A stretch of DNA of 64,000 bases from Sulfobacillus sp. (GCA_027343695.1 DAHWKJ010000096.1:1-64000); one strand, 5' to 3'; shown: positions 18,662 through 28,179, numbered from the stretch's first letter. Made by a program: numbers and translations. Notes: generated from the letters alone by a model not told the origin.

Positions 18662-20506
18662 TTACACTAATCGAATGTGGTACTCTTTGAGCCACGCGTT
18701 GGCTTGAATAAAGAAGGCGAAGAGTTGTGCATTACCCATCAATTGACCAAACCACGGAATCTGGTCTCCCTCCGGCCCCCGCGCGATGACCTTTTGCAAA
18801 TGCTGGACATTAACAAGGGGCAACAGGGGGCTTGTCGTGTCGTGTAGGATCTCCTCGAGGCCGTGGCGCATGGCTTGGAAATAAGAAGGATTGGGCGTCG
18901 AAGGATAGGGGCTTTTTTGCCGCATGATGACGTCGTCCGGTAAGAGCCCGCGCATCGCTTGACGCAACACGCCTTTGGCCGTATTTTGATAATTTTTCCA
19001 TTCCCAAGGAATGTTCCACACGTACTCGACGAGTCGATGGTCACAGAATGGCACCCGCACCTCAAGCCCGGTGGCCATGGTCATGCGATCCTTGCGGTCG
19101 AGCAAGGTGGGTAAGAAACGCGTGATGCTGAGATAGGAGATCTCGCGAATGCGCGCTGCGAAATGAGATTCTCCAGGCAGTCGTGGAACTTCGTCAAGAG
19201 CTTCTTGATAACGACGCGCAACATAGGATTCGGGGCGAATCTGGTGGATCAGATCCGGGGCCAGGGTGGCGACGCGATCCTTCAGCCGTCGTGCCCACGG
19301 AAATGTGTTGGCGGCGATGGCGTCGGGATGATGGAACCAGGGATACCCTCCGAATATCTCGTCGGCGGCTTCTCCTGACAACCCGACCGTTGCCGACTTT
19401 TTGATCTCGCGACTAAAGAGCAATAGCGAGGTGTCGACATCGGCCATCCCTGGTAAATCACGGGCTCGCATGGCGGGCAAAAGATACTCGTAGAGCTCAG
19501 GGGTGTCGACTACAACTCGATGATGCTGGGTGCCCAGGGTCTCCGATACTTTTTCCACCCAGGGGGCATCTAAGTTGGTTTGGAACTTAGTGGCCTTAAA
19601 GTAACGCTCCATGTCTACAAAATCGATCGAGTATGTGTGAAGTGGCTCACGACCCATAACCTGAAAGGCATCGGCTGCAATGGCACTGACGATACTGGAA
19701 TCGAGACCCCCTGAAAGCAGGGTAACGACCGGGACATCGGCCACGAGTTGGCGAGTCACAGCATCTTTGACTAAATCGCGCACGGTCTCTTGGGTGGTCT
19801 CCCAGGAGTCCGGATGAGGATCCGAGGTCAAGGTCCAATAGGGGGCAATTTTTAATTGGCGCGGCGCTGCCATAAAATAGTAACCGGCACGGAGTTCATG
19901 AATCCCCCGAAAGACCCCGTGTCCTGGCGTTTTGGCGGGGCCGATGGCGAACACTTCGGCGAGACCTTCGGCATCGACTTCGGCATGCATGGCGGGATGC
20001 GCCAAAATGCCTTTAATTTCCGATGCAAACAATATGCTGTCACCCTGTTTTGCATAAAACAGGGGTTTGACGCCGAGTCGGTCTCGTGCCATAAAGAGGG
20101 ACTGGTCGGCACTGTCCCATATCGCGAACGCGAAAATGCCATTGAATCGGGAGACGCAGTCCACTCCCCAGGCCACATACGACATGAGGAGGACCTCGGT
20201 GTCAGATCGGGATCGAAACCGGTACCCAGCCGTTTCCAGGTCGTGGCGGAGTTCTTGAAAGTTATACAGTTCTCCGTTGTAGACAATGGTGTAGACATGG
20301 TTACCAAGCCGACTTGACATGGGCTGCATCCCGCCCTCGGGGTCTATCACCACGAGACGGCGATGGCCCAAGCCAGCGTGCGTGGAGACCCAGGTGCCAC
20401 TCCCATCAGGTCCGCGGCAGGTTAACGGGGACACCATTGCATCCAATGCAGACTGGCGAGTCGTGAGATTGGCGTCAAAATCGATCCATCCAGCGATACC
20501 ACACAT
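18662..20506 (-). CDS. asnB: Asparagine synthetase, glutamine-hydrolysing
   Basis: A 614-residue two-domain enzyme converting aspartate, glutamine and ATP to asparagine. It begins MCGIAGW, giving Cys2 as the glutaminase nucleophile; CRGPDGSG and the YNGELYNFQELR segment follow. The synthetase domain has the PP-loop LLSGGLDSS near residue 258. Length matches the AsnO/AsnB type of Bacilli. AGGAGGG sits 8 bases before the ATG, right after an unusual leader hairpin. Confidence 0.93.
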   Translation of the reverse strand: MCGIAGWIDFDANLTTRQSALDAMVSPLTCRGPDGSGTWVSTHAGLGHRRLVVIDPEGGMQPMSSRLGNHVYTIVYNGELYNFQELRHDLETAGYRFRSRSDTEVLLMSYVAWGVDCVSRFNGIFAFAIWDSADQSLFMARDRLGVKPLFYAKQGDSILFASEIKGILAHPAMHAEVDAEGLAEVFAIGPAKTPGHGVFRGIHELRAGYYFMAAPRQLKIAPYWTLTSDPHPDSWETTQETVRDLVKDAVTRQLVADVPVVTLLSGGLDSSIVSAIAADAFQVMGREPLHTYSIDFVDMERYFKATKFQTNLDAPWVEKVSETLGTQHHRVVVDTPELYEYLLPAMRARDLPGMADVDTSLLLFSREIKKSATVGLSGEAADEIFGGYPWFHHPDAIAANTFPWARRLKDRVATLAPDLIHQIRPESYVARRYQEALDEVPRLPGESHFAARIREISYLSITRFLPTLLDRKDRMTMATGLEVRVPFCDHRLVEYVWNIPWEWKNYQNTAKGVLRQAMRGLLPDDVIMRQKSPYPSTPNPSYFQAMRHGLEEILHDTTSPLLPLVNVQHLQKVIARGPEGDQIPWFGQLMGNAQLFAFFIQANAWLKEYHIRLV

Positions 20507-20521
20507 ACATAAATCCCTCCT

Positions 20522-20569
20522 GACATAGTGCCAGACCGACTGTGGGGTCCAGTACCCATACCCTATGTC
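20522..20569 (-). promoter_or_regulatory. Structured leader hairpin before asnB
   Basis: GACATAG (20563-20569, read on the minus strand) pairs with CTATGTC (20522-20528), enclosing a second stem, ACTG...CAGT, around GACCCCA. The outer stem ends directly at the asnB ribosome binding site (AGGAGGG). No T-box AGGGUGGNACCGCG motif was found in it. A role in translational control is inference. Confidence 0.4.
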
Positions 20570-20620
20570 GGGAGGGGCCGAGTGTGTGCGGTATTGTGGG
20601 CGGTAATATCAGGAAGTCTC

Positions 20621-20848
20621 CTACACGAAGAGCGTGACTTGAGCCCCATGCGGGTTAACCCAGATCTTTATCACCGGATATTGCACTCCGGGCTCTTCAA
20701 GGAATTCGATGGCAAGATCGTTGTTGGCATAGAGGTGCTGAATGCGCATGATTTCTTCGCGGGTGATGTCGTTGACCTCGACGCTGCGACCCATACCCGG
20801 TAATGACACCGGCATAAACGTACGTTTGGATACTTGGATGACTTGCAT
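20621..20848 (-). CDS. Small hypothetical protein
   Basis: A 75-residue acidic protein of unknown family (starts MQVIQVSKRTFMPVSLPGMG). It has no membrane segment and no cysteine. A modest AGAGGTAG ribosome binding site precedes the ATG. It lies 37 bases after moaA on the same strand and is probably the last gene of that transcript. Its reading frame has gene-like composition, but I know no homologue. Confidence 0.5.
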   Translation of the reverse strand: MQVIQVSKRTFMPVSLPGMGRSVEVNDITREEIMRIQHLYANNDLAIEFLEEPGVQYPVIKIWVNPHGAQVTLFV

Positions 20849-20885
20849 GGCACACTACCTCTCTGTGGTTTCGTGTTGCATGGAG

Positions 20886-21923
20886 TTATCCCCCGATGTG
20901 AGACATCTCGATTTTGGGCAATCCCGGCGTCAATGAGCGGCGGAGCTCTGAATAATGATCGTCGCGACCGGCCCAGAGATAACGTAGGTGTTCTTGGATT
21001 TCGTCATCGCTGGCGGATCCGCGGACTAAAGAACGCAGGTCGTCGCCGTGCGTACCAAAGAGGCAGGTGACTAATTGTCCTTCGGGCGATAAACGGGCCC
21101 GAGTACAATGCTGGCAAAAAGGACGGGTCACAGACGTGATGATGCCAATTTCCCCTTGTCCGTCTAGATATCGATAGCGTGAGGCCACATCGCCTAGATG
21201 CTTGGGTGGTACCGGTTCGAGAGGCCACTCTTGATGAATGAGACGGACGATTTCCTCACCGGGCACCACATCTTCGAGGCGCCACCCGTTGGTGTTGCCG
21301 ACATCCATGAACTCAATAAACCGGAGGATGACTCGACGGTCGCGGAAGTATGCGGCCATTGGCAGGATCGCTGTGTCGTTGAGACCCTTTTTGACCACCA
21401 TATTAATCTTTACGGGACCAAGTCCCGCATCGAGCGCTGCATCCACGGCCAGAAGAACCTTCTGAACCGGAAAATCGACGTCGTTCATCCGTTGAAACAA
21501 GGCGTCGTCGATGGCATCGAGGCTGATCGTGACCCGTTGTAACCCGGCCGCTTTTAAGGCTTTTGCCCGATCCGGGGTTAAAAGTGAACCATTGGTGGTC
21601 ATGGCAAGGTCCTCTAGGCCCTCCAGGTGAGCCAGGTCTTGGATTAGCGTGTCAAGGTTTTTTCTTACTAAGGGCTCGCCTCCCGTCAGACGAATTTTCC
21701 GGACCCCGAGTGACACAAAAATTCGGGCCAATCGCGTAATTTCATCGAAGGTCAAAAGCTCTGAGCGTGGTAAAAATTGAAATTGGCTCCCGAAGACCTC
21801 TTTGGGCATGCAATATACGCATCGGAAGTTACAGCGGTCGGTGACCGAGATCCGTAGATCCGAAAGAGCGCGTCGCCGTCGGTCTTGCACAACCGGCGTG
21901 GGCTGGGTTGGTATAGTCGACAT
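20886..21923 (-). CDS. moaA: GTP 3',8-cyclase MoaA
   Basis: A 345-residue radical SAM enzyme carrying out the first step of molybdenum cofactor synthesis with MoaC. The SAM cluster motif is CNFRCVYC (Cys31, Cys35, Cys38), followed by [13 protein letters not shown]; the second cluster is at [18 protein letters not shown] near the C-terminus. The usual terminal GG is present (HIGG). Moco is needed by the two molybdoenzymes in this window (6546 and 57124). GGAGGTGA precedes the start by about 10 bases. Confidence 0.95.
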   Translation of the reverse strand: MSTIPTQPTPVVQDRRRRALSDLRISVTDRCNFRCVYCMPKEVFGSQFQFLPRSELLTFDEITRLARIFVSLGVRKIRLTGGEPLVRKNLDTLIQDLAHLEGLEDLAMTTNGSLLTPDRAKALKAAGLQRVTISLDAIDDALFQRMNDVDFPVQKVLLAVDAALDAGLGPVKINMVVKKGLNDTAILPMAAYFRDRRVILRFIEFMDVGNTNGWRLEDVVPGEEIVRLIHQEWPLEPVPPKHLGDVASRYRYLDGQGEIGIITSVTRPFCQHCTRARLSPEGQLVTCLFGTHGDDLRSLVRGSASDDEIQEHLRYLWAGRDDHYSELRRSLTPGLPKIEMSHIGG

Positions 21924-22086
21924 AAAAATTAATTCACCTCCGCTAGCTCAAAACCCCTTCCAATAATTGCATGTGGACGGTGATTCCCGCTATTCTTATA
22001 GTATAGCAAGACTTTTATCAGGAACTGTAACCTCCTTCATATGAGCGGCGTTTCCTTAGGTAAGAGAGTCCCAGAGGTGACCACCA

Positions 22087-22530
22087 ATGAAAGCTATCAT
22101 TTCCCTAATTCTATCGTTAGCCGTCGTGGGCTTGAGTGCTATGCACATGTTAATCCACCCTGTGATCCATCCCACCACGTCGGCCGCCAGCACACAACCT
22201 AAACCCAAGACCAAACCTCTTGTCCATCATACAGGAACCGCGCTACCACGAGCGTCTAATTTGCCCACGATTGGACGACCTAACTTAGATAGCATGGCAA
22301 ATCAAGGGCTGCTTTATGGGATTCAGGGTAGCAGTCGACGCGGAACTCCTATGGTGATCCTGTTTGTGTCTCGAGCCCCTAACGCGCCCCGCCATCTTAT
22401 CATCCAGCACTGGCCATCTCTGCGATTTGCCGCCGTGGCCAGCGGCTCAACGCTCTCCAACATATTGGGCGCCGGATTTCATTCGAAAATTCACTGGATC
22501 AGGATCGACTCGACGCTCTTGGTCAAGTAG
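22087..22530 (+). CDS. Hypothetical exported protein
   Basis: A 147-residue protein with a signal-peptide-like N-terminus (KAIISLILSLAVVGLSAMHM) and a Pro/Thr/Lys-rich linker (SAASTQPKPKTKPLVHHTG) before a C-terminal 90-residue domain without recognised homology. A GAGGTGA ribosome binding site lies 6 bases before the ATG. The layout suggests a secreted or membrane-anchored protein; function unknown. Confidence 0.55.
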   Translation: MKAIISLILSLAVVGLSAMHMLIHPVIHPTTSAASTQPKPKTKPLVHHTGTALPRASNLPTIGRPNLDSMANQGLLYGIQGSSRRGTPMVILFVSRAPNAPRHLIIQHWPSLRFAAVASGSTLSNILGAGFHSKIHWIRIDSTLLVK

Positions 22531-22610
22531 CATTCACGAGCTCAACAGGCTATGATATAGGCCAGGCTATCGCCTAAATTTTGCCCTGGCGTGAGTGGAG
22601 GCGGGAAACG

Positions 22611-23093
22611 GTGTTAAAAGTTGCCGTGATTATGGGGAGTCGTTCGGATTGGGAGGTCATGCAACACGCAGCGGGGGTGTTAGCGCAACTCGACGTAACA
22701 TATGACACCCACATTGTGTCGGCGCATCGGACGCCGGACAAAATGTTTACGTTTGCGGAATCTGCCGCAAACTCGGGGTATGGCGTGATTATCGCGGGTG
22801 CTGGAGGCGCGGCTCACTTGCCGGGCATGACGGCGGCTAAAACCGTGTTGCCAGTGATTGGGGTGCCGGTTCCCAGTCAGTACTTAAAGGGTCTCGACTC
22901 GTTGTTGTCGATCGTACAAATGCCTGGCGGTGTTCCGGTGGCGACCGTGGCCATTGGGGTCGCAGGAGCTCGCAACGCGGGGCTTTTAGCTGCCGAGATT
23001 TTGGCGCTTCATGATGACAGTCTCACACACCGACTGGTGGCGTACCGAGAAGCCATGCGGCGAGAAGTCGAAGATGGGGAGGTGCCCTGGTGA
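22611..23093 (+). CDS. purE: N5-carboxyaminoimidazole ribonucleotide mutase PurE
   Basis: A 160-residue class I PurE of purine synthesis, converting N5-CAIR to CAIR. The active-site [19 protein letters not shown] and [12 protein letters not shown] segments are clear. GTG 22611 is chosen because GGAGG lies 9 bases upstream; the upstream ATG at 22581 has no ribosome binding site. It overlaps purK by 4 bases (GTGA). A GCCAGG/CCTGGC inverted repeat at 22561-22590 lies in the leader. Confidence 0.93.
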   Translation: MLKVAVIMGSRSDWEVMQHAAGVLAQLDVTYDTHIVSAHRTPDKMFTFAESAANSGYGVIIAGAGGAAHLPGMTAAKTVLPVIGVPVPSQYLKGLDSLLSIVQMPGGVPVATVAIGVAGARNAGLLAAEILALHDDSLTHRLVAYREAMRREVEDGEVPW

Positions 23094-24280
23094 AACCGAT
23101 TCCTAGCGGATCGACCATTGGAATCTTGGGGGGAGGACAATTGGGCCGGTATCTGGTGATCGCGGCTCAACATCTAGGCTATCGAGTGATGGTGCTCGAC
23201 CCTGATCCGGGCTGTCCAGCGGGCCAAGTGGGGGCACAATTATTGGTTGGGGCCTATGATGATCCGAGCCTCATCCAGCAAATGGCCGAGCACTGCGTGG
23301 TTGTCACTTATGAGTTTGAAAATGTACCAACCAGCGCAATCAAGCAACTGGTCGCGGCGGGGATTCCCGTAAGACCTGGTTTGAAGGCGCTTGAAGTGGC
23401 CCAGAATCGGGTGCAAGAGAAGACCTGGTGCCGTAATTTAGGAATTCCGACGGCGCCTTTTTATCCTGTGGCGAATCATGAGGACTTTTTGAAAGCCATT
23501 GAAGATTTGGGCTGTCCCATTCTATTCAAAACGGCATCGGGGGGATATGACGGCAAAGGTCAACGTCTACTGCGGGATTTGAGGGACAGTGATTCGGTCT
23601 GGGCCGATCTCGGTGCGGGGCGCATCCCCTTGATTGCCGAGGGCTGGATCGCTTTTACGATGGAAGTCGCCATCATCGTGTCCCGATCGGTGGATGGCGA
23701 TGTGACGTATTTCCCGGTGGTTAAAAATGTTCATGACCAGGGCATCTTGGATCTGACTGTAGCTCCCGCTCCGGTAACGGACGACGTGCGACGCACGGCG
23801 GAAGAGTATGCGGGAAGGCTAGCCGAGGCCCTGGAGCTGGTGGGTATTCTGGCGGTCGAGTTTTTTGTTGACTCCGACGGCAAGCTCTTGGTCAATGAAA
23901 TGGCACCACGTCCTCATAATTCGGGCCATTATACCTTGGAGGCCACGTCCGTCTCGCAATTCGAACAGCAGATCCGTGCCGTGACGGAATTACCCTTGGC
24001 GTATCCAACCCTGTTGCATCCAGCGGCGATGGTTAATCTCCTGGGTCAGCTCTGGGCCAATACGGAGGGTGCCTTGCCGCTAGAACGGGCGCTCGCGGTT
24101 ACTGGCAGTCACGTCTATCTTTATGGCAAAAAAAAGCCACGGGTCGGACGCAAGATGGGGCATATTACGGTGGTGGCCGAGTCTCCCGAAAGGGCAGTGG
24201 AACGGGCTCTAAAAGCACGTCATGGGGTAGACCTGAATGTTGCGGAACGAGATGGCTTGGATTATTTGGGCCGTGTGTGA
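23090..24280 (+). CDS. purK: N5-carboxyaminoimidazole ribonucleotide synthase PurK
   Basis: A 396-residue ATP-grasp enzyme that carboxylates AIR using bicarbonate and ATP. The N-terminal [20 protein letters not shown], central [12 protein letters not shown] and the [15 protein letters not shown] metal/ATP site are characteristic. It starts with GTG overlapping the purE stop, so the two steps are translationally coupled. Its own stop overlaps the next start by one base. Confidence 0.94.
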   Translation: MKPIPSGSTIGILGGGQLGRYLVIAAQHLGYRVMVLDPDPGCPAGQVGAQLLVGAYDDPSLIQQMAEHCVVVTYEFENVPTSAIKQLVAAGIPVRPGLKALEVAQNRVQEKTWCRNLGIPTAPFYPVANHEDFLKAIEDLGCPILFKTASGGYDGKGQRLLRDLRDSDSVWADLGAGRIPLIAEGWIAFTMEVAIIVSRSVDGDVTYFPVVKNVHDQGILDLTVAPAPVTDDVRRTAEEYAGRLAEALELVGILAVEFFVDSDGKLLVNEMAPRPHNSGHYTLEATSVSQFEQQIRAVTELPLAYPTLLHPAAMVNLLGQLWANTEGALPLERALAVTGSHVYLYGKKKPRVGRKMGHITVVAESPERAVERALKARHGVDLNVAERDGLDYLGRV

Positions 24281-24780
24281 TGGACCACAAAGAGCTTTGG
24301 ATGCGGGAAACGGATCGCGATCATCGAGACGACTATCGCCGCTGGCTTTGGTTGGCGGATGAGCCCGATGCGGTGACTGCCTACTGGGGTCAAGGAGTCT
24401 TATGGGCCTTCGGCGTAGGAGAAGAGATGGTCGCCGCGGCATTGATGCTGTCTTCTGAGCACGGGACGGAGTTGATGGTGGAGATTAAGAATATTGCGGT
24501 GGCCCCGTTGTGGCAGGGGCATGGCATCGGGCATCGGGTGATCAGTGATTTAGTCGAATACTATCGCGTCCGGGGATATCGAATCATGGTGGTGAAAACG
24601 GCTAACTCCAGCCTGCGTAATCTCGCTTTTTATCAAACCGCAGGATTTCGCATGGACTCCATCCAGCGCGATTTTTTTACGGCATCGCATGGTTACCCCA
24701 CTACCCTGATCGAAAACGGCATTGTTATGCGAGACCTGGTGAGGTTTACGCGCGACCTCAGCGCAGAGGGTACTCTTTAA
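24280..24780 (+). CDS. GNAT family N-acetyltransferase
   Basis: A 166-residue acetyl-CoA-dependent transferase. Motif A is visible as IKNIAVAPLWQGHGIGHRVISDLV, followed by NSSLRNLAFYQTAGFRM. The substrate is unknown. The start is ATG 24280 (or the GTG three bases upstream), overlapping the purK stop; its stop abuts the tetR start without a gap, so all four genes are probably one transcript. Confidence 0.8.
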   Translation: MDHKELWMRETDRDHRDDYRRWLWLADEPDAVTAYWGQGVLWAFGVGEEMVAAALMLSSEHGTELMVEIKNIAVAPLWQGHGIGHRVISDLVEYYRVRGYRIMVVKTANSSLRNLAFYQTAGFRMDSIQRDFFTASHGYPTTLIENGIVMRDLVRFTRDLSAEGTL

Positions 24781-25356
24781 ATGGCGCGGCCCAGCAAGAA
24801 ATCCGACATCATCGAAGCAGCGGCCTATTTATTTAGCACGAAAGGCTATCATGCTACGACAGTGCGAGACATCGCTCACCGGGCGGGTGTGCTCTCGGGT
24901 AGCCTATACGCGCATATTAGCAACAAAGAGGATTTATGGCGGGAGATTGTGCGGCAAGCCGCCCAATCGTTTACAGAAGCGCTAGCACCCATCATAAACG
25001 GTCCGGGGCCGGCGTCGGAAAAGTTAGATCGGGCGGTGCACGCACACGTCCGGGTGATTGCGACCAGCCTCGATCGGGCCAGTATTTATTTAGAGACGAC
25101 CGCCGCATTTAGTGACGAAGGCCGCGACGAGGTCCAGCGGCTTCATCACGCGTACGAAGATTTGTGGGGGCGCCTTTTGGAACAGGGGGTCCAGGAGGGC
25201 GAATTTGTCATCGAAGATAAGCACTTGGCACGGCTTTGGGTGTTGTCCAGTGTGAATAGCCTCTATCGTTGGTATCGGCCCGATGGCAGGTTGTCGGCAG
25301 ACGAGATTGCGGCACACTTTTCACGATGGTTGCGACGAGCGTTGAAATCACGCTAA
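24781..25356 (+). CDS. TetR-family regulator, probable controller of the paa operon
   Basis: A 191-residue regulator with an N-terminal TetR helix-turn-helix (residues 8-55: AAAYLFSTKGYHATTVRDIAHRAGVLSGSLYAHISNKEDL) and a helical ligand domain. It resembles the FadR/PaaR-like branch that binds acyl-CoAs. It ends about 80 bases before the phenylacetyl-CoA epoxidase genes, whose promoter carries a perfect 22-bp palindrome, so it most likely represses them and responds to phenylacetyl-CoA or a related thioester; this is inference. Confidence 0.85.
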   Translation: MARPSKKSDIIEAAAYLFSTKGYHATTVRDIAHRAGVLSGSLYAHISNKEDLWREIVRQAAQSFTEALAPIINGPGPASEKLDRAVHAHVRVIATSLDRASIYLETTAAFSDEGRDEVQRLHHAYEDLWGRLLEQGVQEGEFVIEDKHLARLWVLSSVNSLYRWYRPDGRLSADEIAAHFSRWLRRALKSR

Positions 25357-25371
25357 ATGTTGTTCGCCGGA

Positions 25372-25400
25372 TTGTCAGGGTGTCTTGGAGATCATATAAT
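25372..25400 (+). promoter_or_regulatory. Sigma-A-type promoter of the paa operon
   Basis: TTGTCA (25372-25377) and TATAAT (25395-25400) are separated by 17 bases, a near-consensus housekeeping promoter. Transcription should start around 25407, inside the palindrome that follows. Confidence 0.85.
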
Positions 25401-25401
25401 T

Positions 25402-25423
25402 AAAGCAAGCAAATGCTTGCTTT
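25402..25423. promoter_or_regulatory. 22-bp perfect palindrome, probable TetR operator
   Basis: AAAGCAAGCA (25402-25411) and its exact inverse TGCTTGCTTT (25414-25423) are separated by AA. The site starts one base after the -10 box and covers the expected transcription start; it abuts the GGAGG of paaA. Size and symmetry fit a TetR dimer site; the adjacent tetR gene is the obvious ligand. Confidence 0.8.
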
Positions 25424-25437
25424 GGAGGTGCTAATCG

Positions 25438-26385
25438 ATGGAGCCCACGGATTCTTTGCAGTATCAACAGTTCATGGAACGCATTAATCGAGGCGATCGG
25501 ATTGAGGCCGAAGATTGGATGCCAGATGATTACCGTCAGCAGCTTATCCGCCTGATTTCGATGCACGGAATTAGCGAGATTATGGGGGCTTTGCCCGAAA
25601 AGGAATGGGTCCCGAAGGCCCCGACATTGTTTCGGAAATTGGCGATTATGGCCAAGGTACAAGACGAAATGGGTCATGGTCAGCTCTTGATCCGAGTGGC
25701 CGAAGATCTGATGGCGCCCTTGGGCAAAAATCGCGAAGATCTCATGGAGGATCTGTTTACGGGTCGATTAAAGTTCCATAATGTTTTTCACATGGCCACA
25801 CCCACCTGGGCGGATGCTGGGGTGATTGGCTGGTTGGTAGATGGTGCGGCCATCATTACCCAAGGGATGTCGTTATCCTGTTCTTATGGACCCTATGCTC
25901 GAGCACTAGCCCGGATTGTGGAAGAGGAAGGCTTTCACATCCAGCATGGCGAGAGCATTTGTATGGAACTTGCGGAGGGAACGCCGGTGCAACGGCAGAT
26001 GTTACAAGAATCCTTAGAACGTTGGTGGCCCGCACTATTGATGTTTTTTGGTCCCCCTGAGGGCAATCAGTTATCGACGCACCAACAAAAGAACCTGGAT
26101 TATAAAATTCGGTCGAAGACCAATGAAGAATTACGGCAAAAGTTCTTAACCAAGTATGTCCCCAGAATTAGGTCTTTGGGTCTCGTGATTCCGGATCCCA
26201 CCCTATCTCAAGATCCGGTGACCAAGGTTTGGCAGTATGCGCAACCAGATTGGACACTCTTTCGTCAAATCGTCAATAATCAGGGACCGCGCTCCCAAGC
26301 TCGCCTGGGCTTGCGACAAATGTCCTATCAGGAAGGCCAGTGGGTCCGTCGGGTCTTAGCGATGACGACACCCGCGGCCGTGTAA
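25438..26385 (+). CDS. paaA: Phenylacetyl-CoA epoxidase subunit PaaA
   Basis: A 315-residue catalytic subunit of the 1,2-phenylacetyl-CoA epoxidase, which oxidises the aromatic ring of phenylacetyl-CoA. Di-iron ligands are readable in KVQDEMGHGQLLIR and VEEEGFHIQHGESICMEL. Length and sequence are typical. GGAGG lies 9 bases before the ATG. It is the first gene of paaABCD. Confidence 0.95.
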   Translation: MEPTDSLQYQQFMERINRGDRIEAEDWMPDDYRQQLIRLISMHGISEIMGALPEKEWVPKAPTLFRKLAIMAKVQDEMGHGQLLIRVAEDLMAPLGKNREDLMEDLFTGRLKFHNVFHMATPTWADAGVIGWLVDGAAIITQGMSLSCSYGPYARALARIVEEEGFHIQHGESICMELAEGTPVQRQMLQESLERWWPALLMFFGPPEGNQLSTHQQKNLDYKIRSKTNEELRQKFLTKYVPRIRSLGLVIPDPTLSQDPVTKVWQYAQPDWTLFRQIVNNQGPRSQARLGLRQMSYQEGQWVRRVLAMTTPAAV

Positions 26386-26402
26386 GGAGGAGATCGATAC
26401 CT

Positions 26403-26741
26403 GTGTCCGACGCAATTTCGTTCGATGTATACGAGGTGTTTGTCCAATTGGAACCGATGAGTGCACATCAACACCAGTTCAACGTCCTGGCGTCGAGCCC
26501 GGAAATGGCCTTAGAACTGGGTTATGAAAATTTTTGTCGCCGTACTGGCGCAGTAAGCCTTTGGGTGGTGAAGCGTGACGCTATCCACAAATGGACTCAA
26601 GATAATTTTAGTGGGAAAGAGCGACTCGCGAAGACGTACCGTACGACCGAAGACTACAAGTATCTGAAAGATAAGTGGCGTCATTATCGGGAAAATCCGA
26701 TGACGCAGGAGGGACCGCGAAATGGCCGCACAGCCGATTGA
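26403..26741 (+). CDS. paaB: Phenylacetyl-CoA epoxidase subunit PaaB
   Basis: A 112-residue small subunit that bridges the PaaAC core. Family features are FDVYEVFVQLEPMSAHQHQFNVLASSPEMALELGYENFCRR and WVVKRDAI. I chose GTG 26403 after the AAGGAGGAG site; the frame is open further upstream but that part overlaps paaA. The C-terminus overlaps paaC by 20 bases. Confidence 0.93.
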   Translation: MSDAISFDVYEVFVQLEPMSAHQHQFNVLASSPEMALELGYENFCRRTGAVSLWVVKRDAIHKWTQDNFSGKERLAKTYRTTEDYKYLKDKWRHYRENPMTQEGPRNGRTAD

Positions 26742-27531
26742 TCGCGATGTTAAACCCGAATGGCGGGATGCCTTAGTCGATCTTCTGTTCCAATTAGCGG
26801 ACGATGATCTTTTAGTGGCTTTTCGTGGTAGTGAATGGTTAGGATTGGCACCTCACGTGGAAGAAGATGTCGCGTTGTCGTCGTTGGCTCAGGACGAAAT
26901 GGGTCATGCTGCCATGTATTTTGGGCTCCTTGAGTCGTTGGGCCTGGGGTCGCGGGATGATTTAGCCCACCTACGACCTGTGGCCGAGCGACGCAATGCG
27001 ATTATGGTGGAATTGAAAAATGGACCGGGAACCTACTTGGAACAGCCACACTACGACTGGGCGTTTACGATAGCCCGAGCTTTTTGCTATGACGTGATGG
27101 AAAGTCTACGTCTTGAAAGATTGAAGAGCTCTTCATACGTGCCCTTACGTGATGTGGCCCGCAAGATTAGCGGAGAAGAAAAGTACCATCTCCTGCATCA
27201 TCAGATTTGGATTCGACGCATGGCTTTGGATCCCGACGCGAAGACGCGGTTGCAGGCAGCATTTCACCGAGTGGCCCAAGATGCAGGAGATCTGGGTTCT
27301 ACTGGAGCCCACACCGCGATCTTGGAGGAATCAGGACTTTTGCCGGACGCTTCGGGGCTGACGCGGGCATGGCAGGACCAGGTCCAGGAATTTTTGTCAC
27401 TGCAAGGTTTGTCCTGGACTCCAGTGCGGGAGACATCGACAGGGCGTCTTGGGAAACACACCAAAGATCTCGAGGATGCCCTCGATACCTTATCCGAAGT
27501 CTATCGGTCGGATCCGTTGGCACGATGGTGA
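26722..27531 (+). CDS. paaC: Phenylacetyl-CoA epoxidase subunit PaaC
   Basis: A 269-residue structural subunit of the epoxidase, with a ferritin-like fold similar to PaaA. SLAQDEMGHAAMYFGLLESLG and SGEEKYHLLHHQIW are family hallmarks. The ATG lies inside the end of paaB with GGAGG 9-10 bases before it. Confidence 0.93.
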   Translation: MAAQPIDRDVKPEWRDALVDLLFQLADDDLLVAFRGSEWLGLAPHVEEDVALSSLAQDEMGHAAMYFGLLESLGLGSRDDLAHLRPVAERRNAIMVELKNGPGTYLEQPHYDWAFTIARAFCYDVMESLRLERLKSSSYVPLRDVARKISGEEKYHLLHHQIWIRRMALDPDAKTRLQAAFHRVAQDAGDLGSTGAHTAILEESGLLPDASGLTRAWQDQVQEFLSLQGLSWTPVRETSTGRLGKHTKDLEDALDTLSEVYRSDPLARW

Positions 27532-27554
27532 TTTGAGACAAGAGGGAGCGGGCG

Positions 27555-28043
27555 ATGGAGAAAAATCCAGATCAGGTAATGGCCGCATTGACGCAGGTGA
27601 TGGATCCTGAGATTCCTCGCGTAAGCATTGTGGACCTCGGGATGGTGGAGCGCATTAGTGTGGTCCCTGACGCCATCGTAATAACCCTGATACCTACCTA
27701 TATGGGATGCCCAGCTACGCGCCTCATCGCGGAGAGAGCCCAGATGCAAGTTAAGCAAGCGCTCCAATTGCCCCTCGACATGGTGCGAGTTGAGTGGAGT
27801 ACTGACGTTGCCTGGACGACCGATCGGGTCACGGAAACAGGGCGGCGGCACCTTAAAGAGTTTGGCATCGCACCGCCCCCGGCGACGGGGAATACTCTTT
27901 TAACCCCGGATGTTCCGGTGTCTTGCCCGCTTTGCGGAGCTACCACTACGACGATGGAAAACTTGTTTGGAGCGACCGCATGCCGTAGTCTTTATTATTG
28001 TCGTCAATGCAAAAACCCCTTCGAGGTGATGAAACCTACTTAA
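27555..28043 (+). CDS. paaD: Phenylacetate degradation iron-sulfur assembly protein PaaD
   Basis: A 162-residue protein with an N-terminal MIP18/DUF59 domain (LTQVMDPEIPRVSIVDLGMVERI, with the TYMGCPAT cysteine) and a C-terminal zinc ribbon (CPLC and CRQC). PaaD helps mature the epoxidase system. It is the last gene of the cluster; the reductase subunit gene paaE, which normally follows, is not found before the next terminator. Confidence 0.9.
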   Translation: MEKNPDQVMAALTQVMDPEIPRVSIVDLGMVERISVVPDAIVITLIPTYMGCPATRLIAERAQMQVKQALQLPLDMVRVEWSTDVAWTTDRVTETGRRHLKEFGIAPPPATGNTLLTPDVPVSCPLCGATTTTMENLFGATACRSLYYCRQCKNPFEVMKPT

Positions 28044-28179
28044 TATGGGTCGGACTTCCCTCCGTCTGCGGCACCCGTCTTGTCACAAAGAGAGGGGGGC
28101 TTTGTTGTGAGATCGGATGGCGAAGCTGCGGCCGACGTATAGGCATGTGAGCCAGAGCCTAGAACAGAGCGCAATGGTG

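Noticed and set aside
20507-20620. Asparagine T-box
   Set aside because: The T-box AGGGUGGNACCGCG core could not be found; only a generic hairpin is reported.
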